The notes beneath the pieces are model-generated. The model had not been told where the DNA came from, made no database searches, and saw only the letters and a program-made list of their open reading frames with translations. Below are positions 38,805 to 48,449 of a DNA stretch of 64,000 bases, in pieces (position 1 is the stretch's first letter; the number at the start of each line of letters is the position of its first letter). Location: positions 7,481,001 through 7,545,000 of the forward strand of contig NZ_CP163435.1 of NCBI RefSeq assembly GCF_041051975.1, given 5' to 3'. The DNA is from Streptomyces sp. R21 (GTDB taxonomy: Bacteria > Actinomycetota > Actinomycetes > Streptomycetales > Streptomycetaceae). A program made the translations under genes and the position numbers.

Positions 38805-40547
38805 ATGGCGGCGCATTTCGGCAGGAGGCTGCGCAAGGGTGCGGCTACCACCGCCGTGGCCGCGGCAGCGGTCGCGGCACTGTCCGCGTCCCAGGCCCCG
38901 GGAGTGACGACCGACGACCAGGCCAGACAGACCACCGGCGCCCAGCCCACGCCCGACGTTCAGGACGACGGCACCGCGACGGGCAACTCGCGCTACTACA
39001 CGGACCTTCCGCCGCTGCAGAGCCCCAACCCGGAGCCCAGTCCGGGCGGCACCGGCCCGATCGGTACGGGCGAGGCCGAGGCGGGTATCCCCGCGACCGT
39101 CCTGGACGCCTACAAGAAGGCCGAGGCGGCCCTGCGCGAGTCGAAGCCGGGCTGCAACCTGCCCTGGCAACTGCTCGCCGCCATCGGCAAGGTGGAGTCG
39201 GGCCAGGCCCGCGGCGGCCGCGTCGACGCGAGCGGGACGACGTACTCGCCGATCCTCGGCCCCAAGCTCGACGGCAACGGGTTCGCGCTCATATCCGACA
39301 CCGACAACGGTGCCTACGACGGCGACAGCGGCTACGACCGCGCGGTCGGACCGATGCAGTTCATCCCCTCCACCTGGGCGTGGGCGGGCCGCGACGGCAA
39401 CGGCGACGGCAAGAAGGACCCCAACAACGTCTACGACGCGGCCCTCGCCGCCGGCCACTACCTGTGCCGCGCAGGCCACGACATGTCGGTCCAGGCGCAG
39501 ATGAACGCCTCGATCCTCAGCTACAACAACTCGACGGCCTACCTCAACACCGTCCTGTCGTGGCTGGAGTACTACCGCAAGGGCACCCACGAGGTTCCCG
39601 ACGGCACGGGCTCGCTGCCCTCGCACAGCAGCGACGACTCCTCCGGGGCCGGCCCGAGCCCGTCCCCCTCGCCCTCCACGCCGGCCACGCCCAAGCCGGA
39701 CACCACGAAGCCGAAGCCGAAGCCCACCTCGCCGAAGCCGACCCCGTCCACCCCGGGCGGCGGCTCGCCCAGTCCCTCCCCCAGCCCGACGCCGCCCACG
39801 CCGACGCCGCCCACGCCGACGCCGCCCACGCCCACCCCGACGCCGCCCACGCCCACCGAGACGGTGGACCACCTGGCGGACGCGGGCACCGGCAAGCTCA
39901 CCGCGACGGCCGGCGACACCTTCACCGAGAAGGTCACCGTCCAGCCGGAGACCAAGTCCGACAAGGCCGTCGCGAAGGTGCGCATCCGCTTCGCGATCGT
40001 CGGCGACACGGACGCCACCTTCGTCGGCGGGGAGAAGTACGCCACCCTCGTCACCAACAACGCCGGCACGGCCACCGCACCCGCGGTCGTGGCGGGCGAG
40101 ACGACCGGCGACTTCACCGTCCGCGCCACCGTCGTGGGCCGCGTCCTGCCCGGCCTCGACTACACGGCGACCGTCACCCCGCGCCAGGCCGACACCCTCG
40201 CCCGCACCAGCGACACCGAACTGACCTGCGTGCCGGGCGGCGAGTTCGCCGACCAGGTCGAGGTGAAGGCGACGTACCGGGGTGCCGTCGCCGACGGGGT
40301 CGGTGCCACCGCGACGCTCGTCAAGTCGCTCCTCGACCCCACGGAGAACGACAAGGGCCCCTACTTCAAGGACGCGGACGGCAAGCCGGTCCGCACCCTG
40401 AAGGACCTCAAGACCGACGCCGACGGCCTGCTCAAGCTGCCGAAGCTGTACGCCGACGACACGACCGGCACCTTCCTGCTCCGCATCAACACCACGGGCG
40501 GCGCCACGCTGACCGTCGAGCTGAAGGTGGCGGCCGCCGCCTCGTAG
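38805..40547 (+). CDS. Secreted lytic-transglycosylase-like protein with Pro/Thr linker
   Basis: A 580-residue exported protein. After a signal peptide and disordered region, residues about 105-265 form a lytic murein transglycosylase domain: LPWQLLAAIGKVESG with the catalytic-type Glu, AVGPMQFIPSTWAW and NVYDAALAAGHYLC. A linker of Thr/Pro repeats (TPPTPTPP units, DNA about 39787-39861) follows. The last 220 residues are beta-rich and may bind the wall. GGGAGGGG precedes the ATG. It probably cleaves peptidoglycan during growth. Confidence 0.9.
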   Translation: MAAHFGRRLRKGAATTAVAAAAVAALSASQAPGVTTDDQARQTTGAQPTPDVQDDGTATGNSRYYTDLPPLQSPNPEPSPGGTGPIGTGEAEAGIPATVLDAYKKAEAALRESKPGCNLPWQLLAAIGKVESGQARGGRVDASGTTYSPILGPKLDGNGFALISDTDNGAYDGDSGYDRAVGPMQFIPSTWAWAGRDGNGDGKKDPNNVYDAALAAGHYLCRAGHDMSVQAQMNASILSYNNSTAYLNTVLSWLEYYRKGTHEVPDGTGSLPSHSSDDSSGAGPSPSPSPSTPATPKPDTTKPKPKPTSPKPTPSTPGGGSPSPSPSPTPPTPTPPTPTPPTPTPTPPTPTETVDHLADAGTGKLTATAGDTFTEKVTVQPETKSDKAVAKVRIRFAIVGDTDATFVGGEKYATLVTNNAGTATAPAVVAGETTGDFTVRATVVGRVLPGLDYTATVTPRQADTLARTSDTELTCVPGGEFADQVEVKATYRGAVADGVGATATLVKSLLDPTENDKGPYFKDADGKPVRTLKDLKTDADGLLKLPKLYADDTTGTFLLRINTTGGATLTVELKVAAAAS

Positions 40548-40561
40548 GACCTCTCGACCTC

Positions 40562-40592
40562 GGCGCCCCTCCGTTTTCCGCGGAGGGGCGCC
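40562..40592 (+). terminator. Terminator after transglycosylase-like gene
   Basis: Arms GGCGCCCCTCCG (40562-40573) and CGGAGGGGCGCC (40581-40592) pair perfectly over 12 bp with a TTTTCCG loop, followed by TTCGTTGTG. Confidence 0.85.
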
Positions 40593-40697
40593 TTCGTTGT
40601 GTGTGCAACGTGTTCTCATCTCGCCCCGCCGTTGCTACCGTGCCGAACCTGACGACCTATCAGATGAGTCGGACGAATCCGTTCCGGGAGGCCCCGC

Positions 40698-40832
40698 ATG
40701 CGCGCACTCATCGCCGCCGCGACCGGTCTCGCGCTGGCACTCGCCCTGGTGCTCACCCTCACCGCCCTGGGCTCGCCGGCCGGCACGACCTCACCGAAGC
40801 CGCTGCTCACCACGGTCCCCAAGCATCCGTAA
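40698..40832 (+). CDS. Small hydrophobic peptide, SPW_0924-like
   Basis: A 44-residue protein beginning MRALIAAATGLALALALVL, one hydrophobic segment, then a short TTSPKPLLTTVPKHP tail. GGGAGG sits eight bases before the ATG. I recognise it as resembling the short SPW_0924 family of Streptomyces. It lies just upstream of a DUF3068 gene on the same strand, with which it is probably cotranscribed. It is likely a small membrane or exported peptide of unknown role. Confidence 0.75.
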   Translation: MRALIAAATGLALALALVLTLTALGSPAGTTSPKPLLTTVPKHP

Positions 40833-40888
40833 CGCACGTACGGGCCCGTGGTCGGGGCCGTACCGGCACGCACAGGGAGGACGCCGAG

Positions 40889-41881
40889 ATGCGCCGCAAG
40901 GCCAGCCTCATCCTGCTCGCCCTCGCCGTGTTCTTCGCGGCGCTGTCCCCGCTGCTGCGCTGGTACGCCTTCCCGCGGCTGGCCAAGATCCCGGCCGGCC
41001 AGTACCAGGACATGGTCCTGGAGGCGAAGAACGCCACCCTCATCGACTACGGCACGATGAAGGCGAGGACCGTCCCCAAGATCACCGTCGTGCAGACCCT
41101 CAAGGGCAACGTCGAGGCCTCCGAGAAGATCGAGAAGACCGCGGGCCGGGACGTGGTGGTCTGGGACTCCCTCTCCTACGTCCAGGGCCCCGACGGCAAG
41201 ATGATCTCCAAGATCCCCGAGCGCTACATCTTCGACGCCCACAGCCAGGACCCCGTGCACGCCACCGGCGAGATGGTCGACGGCGACCCGGTACGCCGGG
41301 ACGGCATCGAGTTCAAGTGGCCCTTCCTCACCGAGAAACGCGACTACGAGTACTTCGACGCGCAGACCCGCAGCACCGCCCCCATCCACTACAAGGGCAC
41401 CCAGGACTTCCGCGGCCTGAAGGTCTACTACTTCGAGCAGACCATCCCCTGGACCAAGGTCCACTTCCCCCGGACCATGCCGGTCAAGGGCATCACCCGG
41501 GACTCGCTCGCCAAGACCGGCACCGCCATGTGGTACACCACCGTCCGCAAGTTCTGGGTCGAACCGGTCACCGGAGCGCCCGTCTACGGCGAGGAGATCC
41601 ACAAGGAGGAGCTGCGCGGCGGCACCCTCCTGGGCGACCGCGACAAGGTCACGGCGTTCGCCGGGCACGTGAAGATGCGCGAGGACTACATCGAGCACAC
41701 CGTCGCCCTGGTCAAGTCCAACCGCACCATGATCCTGCTGATGACGTCGTACCTGCCCTGGGGCTTCCTGATCCTCGGCGCAGGGCTCCTCTCGCTCTCC
41801 CTCTACCTGGAGGCGCGCAGCCGCCGCCCCGGCGACCCGGCGCCCGCCGAGGCCGCCGACCCCGAACCGGTCAGCGCCTGA
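40889..41881 (+). CDS. DUF3068 domain membrane protein
   Basis: A 330-residue protein with an N-terminal membrane segment (ASLILLALAVFFAALSPLL), a large extracytoplasmic domain (about 30-285) and a C-terminal membrane segment (LLMTSYLPWGFLILGAGLLSL). Both ends plus motifs such as GLKVYYFEQTIPWTKV fit DUF3068, called porin PorA family in some actinobacteria; function is not established here. GGGAGG precedes the ATG. The 3' end overlaps the convergent hrpB by 11 bases. Confidence 0.9.
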   Translation: MRRKASLILLALAVFFAALSPLLRWYAFPRLAKIPAGQYQDMVLEAKNATLIDYGTMKARTVPKITVVQTLKGNVEASEKIEKTAGRDVVVWDSLSYVQGPDGKMISKIPERYIFDAHSQDPVHATGEMVDGDPVRRDGIEFKWPFLTEKRDYEYFDAQTRSTAPIHYKGTQDFRGLKVYYFEQTIPWTKVHFPRTMPVKGITRDSLAKTGTAMWYTTVRKFWVEPVTGAPVYGEEIHKEELRGGTLLGDRDKVTAFAGHVKMREDYIEHTVALVKSNRTMILLMTSYLPWGFLILGAGLLSLSLYLEARSRRPGDPAPAEAADPEPVSA

Positions 41882-44519
41882 GCCGCGCGTTGGTGTGCCG
41901 GGTCGGCTCGGCGGCCGCCGGGTCCTCGGGCCAGGGGTGCTTGGGGTAGCGGCCGCGCAGTTCGGCCCGTACGGCCTTGTAGCCGTCCTTCCAGAACGAC
42001 GCCAGGTCGGCGGTGACGGCGGCGGGCCGCCCGGCGGGGGACAGGAGATGGACGAGCACGGGCACACCGGCCACCCGGGGAGTCTGGGCCAGCCCGAACA
42101 TCTCCTGGAGCTTCACCGCGAGCACGGGACGCTCGGGATCGTCGTAGTCGATCCGGATCCTGGACCCGCTCGGCACCTCGATCCGCTCCGGCGCGAGCTC
42201 GTCGAGCCGCGCGGCGTCCCCGGAGGCCCACGGCAGCAGCCGGTTCAGCGCCTGCCCGGCGTCGATCCGCCCCAGATCGGCACGTCGGCGGGCCCGGCTC
42301 AGCTCCGGCTCCAACCACTCGTCCACGCGCGCGTGGAGGGCGTTTTCGGACACGTCGGGCCACGGCTCGCCCAGGTGCAGCCGCAGGAAGGCCAGCCGCT
42401 GCCGCAGCGTCTCGTTGTCCCGGCTCCACCGCAGCAGGGCCAGCCCCTCCTCCCGCAGCCCTTCAAGAAGAGCCTCCCGTACGAGTCCGGGGTCGGCGTT
42501 CCTGAGCGGCCGCACCGCCAGCTCCACCGCCCCCAGCCGCTCCACCCGCCGCGCGACCACGTCCCCGCCGCCCCAGTGCACCTCGTCGCCCTCCCCGTGC
42601 AGCGCCCCGGCGGCCCGCCGCGCGGTCCCCTCGTCCACCACCGCCCCCAGCCGCACCCGCGCGTGCCCCGCCCCCACGGGCCGATCGGCCACGGCGACAG
42701 CGAGCCAGGCCGCTCCCCGCAGCCCCGACCCGTCGGCGACCTCGGCCCGGGTCCCGGACACCATCAGATAGGAGCCCCCCTGCGCCCGCGCGACCCGCTC
42801 GGGGAAGGCGAGGGCGGCGACGAGGGCGGCGGCGCGGTCGTCGCCGGTGGCTGCGGGCGGGCCCGCGGCGGGCGTCGGGGAGCCTGAGGCGCCGTTCGCG
42901 TGCTGCTGCGCCGCGGCGAGGGGCCCGGGAGCCGGCGCCCTCTCGTCCAGGGAGCGGCTTGCCGAGGGTGCTTCGGCGTCCGCCGCCCGGCGGGATCGGT
43001 CCCGTGCCGAAGGCGCGGGCGCAGCCGCTGCCCGCAGGCGTCTCACCTCCGTGCGCCAGCGGGCCGCGTACGCGTCGCCGCCGCGCCGGGCGGTGCGCCA
43101 GGCTGCGGCGAGGTCGTCGCCGTACTCCCGGGGTGGCTCCTCGCTCAGCAGGGCGACCACCTCGGCGGCCCGGTCGGCGCCCACCTCGGGAGCGGCGTCC
43201 AGGAGGGCGCGGGCGAGCCGGGGGTGCAGGCCGAGGCGGGCCATCCGTACGCCGCGCCCGGTGGCCCGGCCCGCCGCGTCGACCGCGCCCACCGCCGTGA
43301 GGACGGACCGCGCCGCGGCCATCGCGCCGCCCGGCGGCGGATCCAGCAGGGCCAGCCCGGAGGCGTCGGGATCGCCCCAGCAGGCCGCCTGGAGGGCGAA
43401 CGCCGTCAGGTCGGCCACCTTGATCTCGGGGGCGGGGAAACGCGTCAGACGGGCGTCCTCCGCCTCCTCCCAGCACCGGTACACCGCACCCGGCGCCTCC
43501 CGCCCGGCCCGCCCCGCGCGCTGGCGCCCCGCCGCTTGCGAGGCCCGTACCGTCGTCAGCGCGCTCAGCCCGCGCGCGTGGTCCACCCGCGGCTCCCGCG
43601 CGAGCCCCGAGTCGACGACCACCCGCACACCAGGAACCGTCAGCGACGACTCGGCCACGGCGGTGGCGAGCACCACCCGGCGCCGTACGCCCCCGGAAAG
43701 CACCGCGTCCTGCACGGCCGCCGGGGCCCGCCCGTGCACCTGAAGCACCTCGACCTCGCCGAGGCCCCCGAGCTGCCCGGCGACCCGGGAGATCTCCCCG
43801 ACTCCGGGCAGAAAGCACAGGACATCCCCCTCGCGCTCGGCCAGCGCCCGCCGCACCACCGACGCCACATGCGTCAGCAGCGCCGGGTCGACGCGCATGC
43901 CGTGCGGTGGGCGCACGGGCCGCGCGGGCGGCGCCCACACCACCTCGACGGGATGCGAGACGCCCTGCGCCTCGACGACTGGGGCGTCGCCCAGCAGCCG
44001 CGCCCATCCGTCGGCGTCGGTGGTCGCGGAGGCGGCCACCAGCCGCAGCTCGGGACGGAGCGCGGCCCGTACGTCGAGGAGGAACGCGGCGACGGTGTCC
44101 GCGTCCAGATGCCGTTCGTGGCACTCGTCGAGCACCACCACGTCCACGCCCGCCAGCTCCTGGTCGCGCTGGAGCCGCTGCAGCAGCACCCCGGTCGTGA
44201 CGACCTCCACGCGCGCGCGTGGCCCCACCACCCGCTCCCCGCGCACGGTGTACCCGACGCTCTCGCCGACCTTCTCCCCGAGCAGCCACGCCATCCGCCG
44301 CGCCGCGGCCCGCGCCGCGATCCGCCGCGGCTCGGCGACCACGACCCGGCGCGCGGGCCCCTCGCCGACCAGACCGGCAAGGACCAGCGGCACGAGCGTC
44401 GTCTTACCGGTGCCGGGCGGCGCGACGAGCACGGCGGCACCGTGCGCCTCCAGGGCGTCGTGCAGACCGGGCAGGGCGCCGCGCACGGGCAGCAGGTCCA
44501 GGGCGTCGTAACGGATCAC
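41871..44519 (-). CDS. hrpB: ATP-dependent helicase HrpB
   Basis: An 882-residue DEAH/DECH-box helicase. Motif I is APPGTGKTT (about 33-41), motif II VVLDECHERH, motif III SATT, and motif VI region QRAGRAGRE. The C-terminal HrpB-specific domain extends to the end. A low-complexity Ala/Pro/Ser insert at about residues 495-560 separates the helicase core from it. The protein is probably an RNA helicase; its targets are unknown. The GTG start at 44519 lies 45 bases after the upstream methyltransferase stop, so the two may be cotranscribed. Confidence 0.94.
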   Translation of the reverse strand: MIRYDALDLLPVRGALPGLHDALEAHGAAVLVAPPGTGKTTLVPLVLAGLVGEGPARRVVVAEPRRIAARAAARRMAWLLGEKVGESVGYTVRGERVVGPRARVEVVTTGVLLQRLQRDQELAGVDVVVLDECHERHLDADTVAAFLLDVRAALRPELRLVAASATTDADGWARLLGDAPVVEAQGVSHPVEVVWAPPARPVRPPHGMRVDPALLTHVASVVRRALAEREGDVLCFLPGVGEISRVAGQLGGLGEVEVLQVHGRAPAAVQDAVLSGGVRRRVVLATAVAESSLTVPGVRVVVDSGLAREPRVDHARGLSALTTVRASQAAGRQRAGRAGREAPGAVYRCWEEAEDARLTRFPAPEIKVADLTAFALQAACWGDPDASGLALLDPPPGGAMAAARSVLTAVGAVDAAGRATGRGVRMARLGLHPRLARALLDAAPEVGADRAAEVVALLSEEPPREYGDDLAAAWRTARRGGDAYAARWRTEVRRLRAAAAPAPSARDRSRRAADAEAPSASRSLDERAPAPGPLAAAQQHANGASGSPTPAAGPPAATGDDRAAALVAALAFPERVARAQGGSYLMVSGTRAEVADGSGLRGAAWLAVAVADRPVGAGHARVRLGAVVDEGTARRAAGALHGEGDEVHWGGGDVVARRVERLGAVELAVRPLRNADPGLVREALLEGLREEGLALLRWSRDNETLRQRLAFLRLHLGEPWPDVSENALHARVDEWLEPELSRARRRADLGRIDAGQALNRLLPWASGDAARLDELAPERIEVPSGSRIRIDYDDPERPVLAVKLQEMFGLAQTPRVAGVPVLVHLLSPAGRPAAVTADLASFWKDGYKAVRAELRGRYPKHPWPEDPAAAEPTRHTNARLRR

Positions 44520-44564
44520 CCGCCCAGTGTCGTACGCGGACGGACGGGCCCGACCCTCAGCGGC

Positions 44565-45377
44565 TCAGTCCCGTTCGCACACGAAGATCGCCGTACCCGG
44601 GATCAGGTTGCCGCGCAGCGGGGACCAGCCGCCCCATTCCTGGGTGTTCCAGGCGGGCCACTCCGGCTCGACGATGTCGACCAGCCGGAAGCCGCCGGCC
44701 ACGACATCGCGCACCCGGTCGCCGACCGTCCTGTGGTGCTCCACGTACACCGCGCGTCCCTCCTCGTCCTGCTCGACGTAGGGCGTGCGGTCGAAGTACG
44801 AGGCGGCCACCGACAGTCCCTCGGGGCCCGGCTCGTCCGGGAAGGCCCAGCGGATCGGATGCGTCACCGAGAAGACGAAGCGGCCGCCCGGACGCAGGAC
44901 CCGGTGCACCTCGCGCAGGACACGTACCGGATCGGCGACGAAGGGCAGCGCGCCGTACGCCGAGCACGCGAGGTCGAAGGAGCCGTCCGCGAAGGGCAGG
45001 GCGCCCGCGTCGGCCTCCACCAGGGGCACGGTGCCGCCGATCCGCAGCGCGTGCTGGAGCTGGCGATGGGAGAGGTCCAGGGCCACCGGACGCGCCCCCT
45101 GCCCGGCCAGCCAGCGCGAACACTGGGCGGCGCCGGCGCCGATCTCCAGGACGTCCTTGTCCTTCAGGTCCTCCGGCGGGCCGAGCAGCTCGGCCTCCAC
45201 CTCGTCGAGTCCCTCCGGGCACCACACGAAACGGTCGTCACCGAGGAACGTGCCGTGCTCGATCTGGTACTCGTCCGCGTTCCTGTCCCACCAGCCTCGG
45301 TTGGCCCGGGAACTTTCGGTGACGTCGGCCGAGCGGCGGGTGGCTTCGGGCTCGAACGCTTCGGGCTCTTGGATGAT
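44565..45377 (-). CDS. Class I SAM-dependent methyltransferase, start codon uncertain
   Basis: A methyltransferase with motif I VLEIGAGAAQCSRWL, then GARPVALDLS, FDLACSAYGALPFV and a C-terminal domain ending VCERD. The substrate is unknown. The first ATG/GTG/TTG in frame is the GTG at 45227 (220 residues), but the frame upstream encodes ANRGWWDRNADEYQIEHG, which reads as a genuine N-terminus of such enzymes. No canonical start exists in that extension. I extend to the ATC at 45377 (or 45374), where GAGGGAG precedes, as a hypothesis; the C-terminal 220 residues are certain. Confidence 0.8.
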   Translation of the reverse strand: MIQEPEAFEPEATRRSADVTESSRANRGWWDRNADEYQIEHGTFLGDDRFVWCPEGLDEVEAELLGPPEDLKDKDVLEIGAGAAQCSRWLAGQGARPVALDLSHRQLQHALRIGGTVPLVEADAGALPFADGSFDLACSAYGALPFVADPVRVLREVHRVLRPGGRFVFSVTHPIRWAFPDEPGPEGLSVAASYFDRTPYVEQDEEGRAVYVEHHRTVGDRVRDVVAGGFRLVDIVEPEWPAWNTQEWGGWSPLRGNLIPGTAIFVCERD

Positions 45378-45516
45378 CGGCTCCCTCGTCGTACTCTTCC
45401 GTCCAACCCCGTTCCGGTAGGTGTCACGGAAGGGGTTCCCCAGGCGCGCTTGGCCTCGGGAGACAGTTCTTGTGCCGGGTATGCGGTGTTCCGCCCCGGG
45501 TGTGCGCCTTCGCGCA

Positions 45517-45545
45517 TTGACCCTGCCCGGCTGCCCCCGTATGCT
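45517..45545 (+). promoter_or_regulatory. Housekeeping sigma promoter of rpsA
   Basis: TTGACC (45517-45522), a 17-base spacer, then TATGCT (45540-45545) is a strong match to the vegetative consensus. Transcription would begin near 45552, giving a leader of about 195 bases before rpsA. Confidence 0.8.
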
Positions 45546-45745
45546 ACAAGTTGCGCTGCGAGCCTGCGCACCTCAGACGTAGCAGGCTGCGCTCGCATCT
45601 GTATGTATGTCCCCTCGGTTGTTGAGGCGCCCCCGGGAAACCGGGTGGGGCGCTTCCTTGGCTGTCCGGCCTTCTGCAGAGCGAAACGGGCTCCCGGCGT
45701 AAGCAGTACCTACGACTCTCTGTCCGTACCGGAGCCCTTTCCCAC
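45546..45745 (+). other. rpsA 5' leader with two stem-loops
   Basis: No gene is seen in this 200-base stretch. AGCCTGC and GCAGGCT (about 45561-45591) can pair. A second element, GGCGCC-CCCGG-GAAA-CCGGG-TGGGGCGC (about 45630-45660), folds into a hairpin with a GAAA tetraloop. These could mediate feedback on S1 synthesis, as ribosomal protein leaders often do. That role is inferred. Confidence 0.5.
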
Positions 45746-47251
45746 ATGACGAGCAGCACCGAGACCACCGCCACCACCCCGCAGGTTGCGGTCAACGACA
45801 TCGGTAACGAGGAAGCTTTCCTCGCCGCTATCGACGAGACGATCAAGTACTTCAACGATGGTGACATCGTCGACGGCGTCATCGTCAAGGTTGACCGGGA
45901 CGAGGTTCTCCTCGACATCGGTTACAAGACCGAAGGTGTCATCCCGAGCCGCGAGCTCTCGATCAAGCACGACGTCGACCCCAATGAGGTCGTCGCCGTC
46001 GGTGACGAGATCGAAGCCCTTGTTCTCCAGAAGGAGGACAAGGAAGGCCGCCTGATCCTCTCGAAGAAGCGCGCCCAGTACGAGCGCGCCTGGGGCACCA
46101 TCGAGAAGATCAAGGAAGAGGACGGCATCGTCACCGGCACCGTCATCGAGGTCGTCAAGGGTGGTCTCATCCTCGACATCGGCCTCCGTGGCTTCCTGCC
46201 GGCCTCCCTTGTCGAGATGCGCCGCGTCCGCGACCTCCAGCCCTACGTGGGCAAGGAGCTCGAGGCGAAGATCATCGAGCTGGACAAGAACCGCAACAAC
46301 GTGGTCCTGTCCCGCCGTGCCTGGCTGGAGCAGACCCAGTCCGAGGTTCGCCAGACGTTCCTCACGACCCTCCAGAAGGGTCAGGTCCGCTCCGGCGTCG
46401 TCTCCTCGATCGTCAACTTCGGTGCCTTCGTGGACCTGGGTGGCGTCGACGGTCTGGTTCACGTCTCCGAGCTGTCCTGGAAGCACATCGACCACCCCTC
46501 CGAGGTTGTCGAGGTCGGTCAGGAAGTCACCGTCGAGGTCCTCGACGTCGACATGGACCGCGAGCGTGTCTCCCTGTCGCTGAAGGCGACGCAGGAAGAC
46601 CCGTGGCAGCAGTTCGCCCGGACGCACCAGATCGGTCAGGTCGTCCCGGGTAAGGTCACGAAGCTCGTTCCGTTCGGTGCGTTCGTCCGCGTGGACGAGG
46701 GCATCGAGGGTCTGGTCCACATCTCCGAGCTGGCCGAGCGCCACGTGGAGATCCCGGAGCAGGTCGTCCAGGTCAACGACGAGATCTTCGTCAAGGTCAT
46801 CGACATCGACCTCGAGCGCCGCCGCATCAGCCTCTCGCTGAAGCAGGCCAACGAGTCCTTCGGTGCCGACCCGGCCTCGGTCGAGTTCGACCCGACGCTG
46901 TACGGCATGGCCGCGTCGTACGACGACCAGGGCAACTACATCTACCCCGAGGGCTTCGACCCCGAGACCAACGACTGGCTCGAGGGCTTCGAGACCCAGC
47001 GCGAGGCTTGGGAGGGCCAGTACGCCGAGGCGCAGCAGCGCTTCGAGCAGCACCAGGCTCAGGTCATCAAGTCCCGCGAGGCCGACGCTCAGGCCGAGGC
47101 CGAGGGTGCCAGCACCTCCACCGCGGCTCCGGCCGCGTCCGGTGGCGGCGGCGGTTCGTACTCCTCGGAGTCGGACGACAACTCCGGCGCCCTGGCGTCG
47201 GACGAGGCCCTGGCTGCGCTCCGCGAGAAGCTCGCCGGCGGCCAGAGCTAA
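45746..47251 (+). CDS. rpsA: 30S ribosomal protein S1
   Basis: A 501-residue RNA-binding protein that recruits mRNA to the 30S subunit. Four S1 OB-fold domains are present (about 35-105, 122-188, 208-278, 295-365), seen in repeats such as GDIVDGVIVKV, GIVTGTVIEVVKGG, GQVRSGVVSSIVNFGAFVDL and GQVVPGKVTKLVPFGAFVRV. The count of four rather than six is normal for actinobacteria. A Gln/Ala/Ser/Gly-rich tail follows. Codon use is more biased than in neighbours, as expected for a highly expressed gene. Confidence 0.99.
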   Translation: MTSSTETTATTPQVAVNDIGNEEAFLAAIDETIKYFNDGDIVDGVIVKVDRDEVLLDIGYKTEGVIPSRELSIKHDVDPNEVVAVGDEIEALVLQKEDKEGRLILSKKRAQYERAWGTIEKIKEEDGIVTGTVIEVVKGGLILDIGLRGFLPASLVEMRRVRDLQPYVGKELEAKIIELDKNRNNVVLSRRAWLEQTQSEVRQTFLTTLQKGQVRSGVVSSIVNFGAFVDLGGVDGLVHVSELSWKHIDHPSEVVEVGQEVTVEVLDVDMDRERVSLSLKATQEDPWQQFARTHQIGQVVPGKVTKLVPFGAFVRVDEGIEGLVHISELAERHVEIPEQVVQVNDEIFVKVIDIDLERRRISLSLKQANESFGADPASVEFDPTLYGMAASYDDQGNYIYPEGFDPETNDWLEGFETQREAWEGQYAEAQQRFEQHQAQVIKSREADAQAEAEGASTSTAAPAASGGGGGSYSSESDDNSGALASDEALAALREKLAGGQS

Positions 47252-47275
47252 TAGCTTGCGCCGGCATTAGCCGAT

Positions 47276-47309
47276 AGAGGGGCCGCACCTTTCGAGGTGC
47301 GGCCCCTCT
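47276..47309 (+). terminator. Terminator after rpsA
   Basis: A perfect 15-bp stem (47276-47290 with 47295-47309) closed by a TTCG tetraloop and followed by TGGGTTTT. It begins 24 bases after the rpsA stop. Confidence 0.93.
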
Positions 47310-47510
47310 TGGGTTTTCCGCCCCCAGGGCGGTGACCGTCCTCCACGCGCGCGTGCTGTCGTCTGTCGTCCCAGGCATGCTCCGGCGCGGCTTCAAGTGG
47401 CTGAAAATCGCCGAGAAGTCGGTAAGAGGCTGGCCTGCGGGAGCGCGGGCCGGGAATGCCCGCGCTGCCGGTCACGTTGTGCAGTACGAACACGAGGAGG
47501 AGCGGTCACT

Positions 47511-48449
47511 GTGCTTGATCCGCAGGGTTTGTACGCATGGGAGCCGAAAGGCCTGGCAGTCGTCGACATGGCGCTCGCGCAGGAGTCGGCCGGTCTTGTC
47601 ATGCTCTACCACTTCGACGGATACATCGACGCGGGTGAGACCGGCGACCAGATCGTCGACCGGCTGCTCGACTCGCTGCCCCACCAGGTCGTGGCCCGCT
47701 TCGACCACGACCGGCTCGTGGACTACCGCGCCCGGCGCCCGCTGCTGACATTCAAGCGCGACCGCTGGACCGAGTACGAGGAGCCCACCCTCGACGTGCG
47801 GCTCGTCCAGGACGCCACCGGTGCGCCCTTCCTGCTGCTCTCCGGCCCCGAGCCGGACGTCGAGTGGGAGCGCTTCGCCGCCGCCGTCCAGCAGATCGTG
47901 GAGCGGCTCGGCGTGCGCCTGTCCGTGAACTTCCACGGCATCCCCATGGGCGTCCCGCACACCCGCCCGGTCGGCCTGACCCCGCACGGCAACCGCACCG
48001 ACCTCGTCCCGGGCCACCGCAGCCCCTTCGACGAGGCGCAGGTCCCCGGCAGCGCCGAGTCCCTCGTCGAGTACCGCCTCATGGAGGCCGGATTCGACGT
48101 CCTGGGCGTCGCCGCGCACGTACCGCACTACATCGCACGCTCTCCGTATCCGGACGCCGCACTGACCGTCCTGGAGTCGATCACAGCCGCCACGGGCCTG
48201 GTGCTCCCCGGCATCGCGCACTCCCTGCGCACCGAGGCACACCGCACCCAGACGGAGATCGACCGGCAGATCCAGGAGGGTGACGAGGAGCTGGTCGCCC
48301 TGGTCCAGGGTCTTGAGCACCAGTTCGACGCCGCCGCGGGCGCCGAGTCCCGGGGCAACATGCTCGCCGAACCCGTCGACATCCCGTCGGCGGACGAGAT
48401 CGGCCTCGAATTCGAGCGGTTCCTCGCGGAGCGCGAGGGCGACGGCTGA
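47511..48449 (+). CDS. PAC2 family protein
   Basis: A 312-residue PAC2 protein. The family relates to the proteasome assembly chaperone 2 fold. Motifs include [21 protein letters not shown] at the N-terminus and [15 protein letters not shown] and [16 protein letters not shown] later. Its bacterial role is unproven; actinobacteria have proteasomes, so a chaperone role is possible. I chose the GTG at 47511, after GAGGAGGAGC. It sits downstream of the rpsA terminator. Confidence 0.9.
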   Translation: MLDPQGLYAWEPKGLAVVDMALAQESAGLVMLYHFDGYIDAGETGDQIVDRLLDSLPHQVVARFDHDRLVDYRARRPLLTFKRDRWTEYEEPTLDVRLVQDATGAPFLLLSGPEPDVEWERFAAAVQQIVERLGVRLSVNFHGIPMGVPHTRPVGLTPHGNRTDLVPGHRSPFDEAQVPGSAESLVEYRLMEAGFDVLGVAAHVPHYIARSPYPDAALTVLESITAATGLVLPGIAHSLRTEAHRTQTEIDRQIQEGDEELVALVQGLEHQFDAAAGAESRGNMLAEPVDIPSADEIGLEFERFLAEREGDG

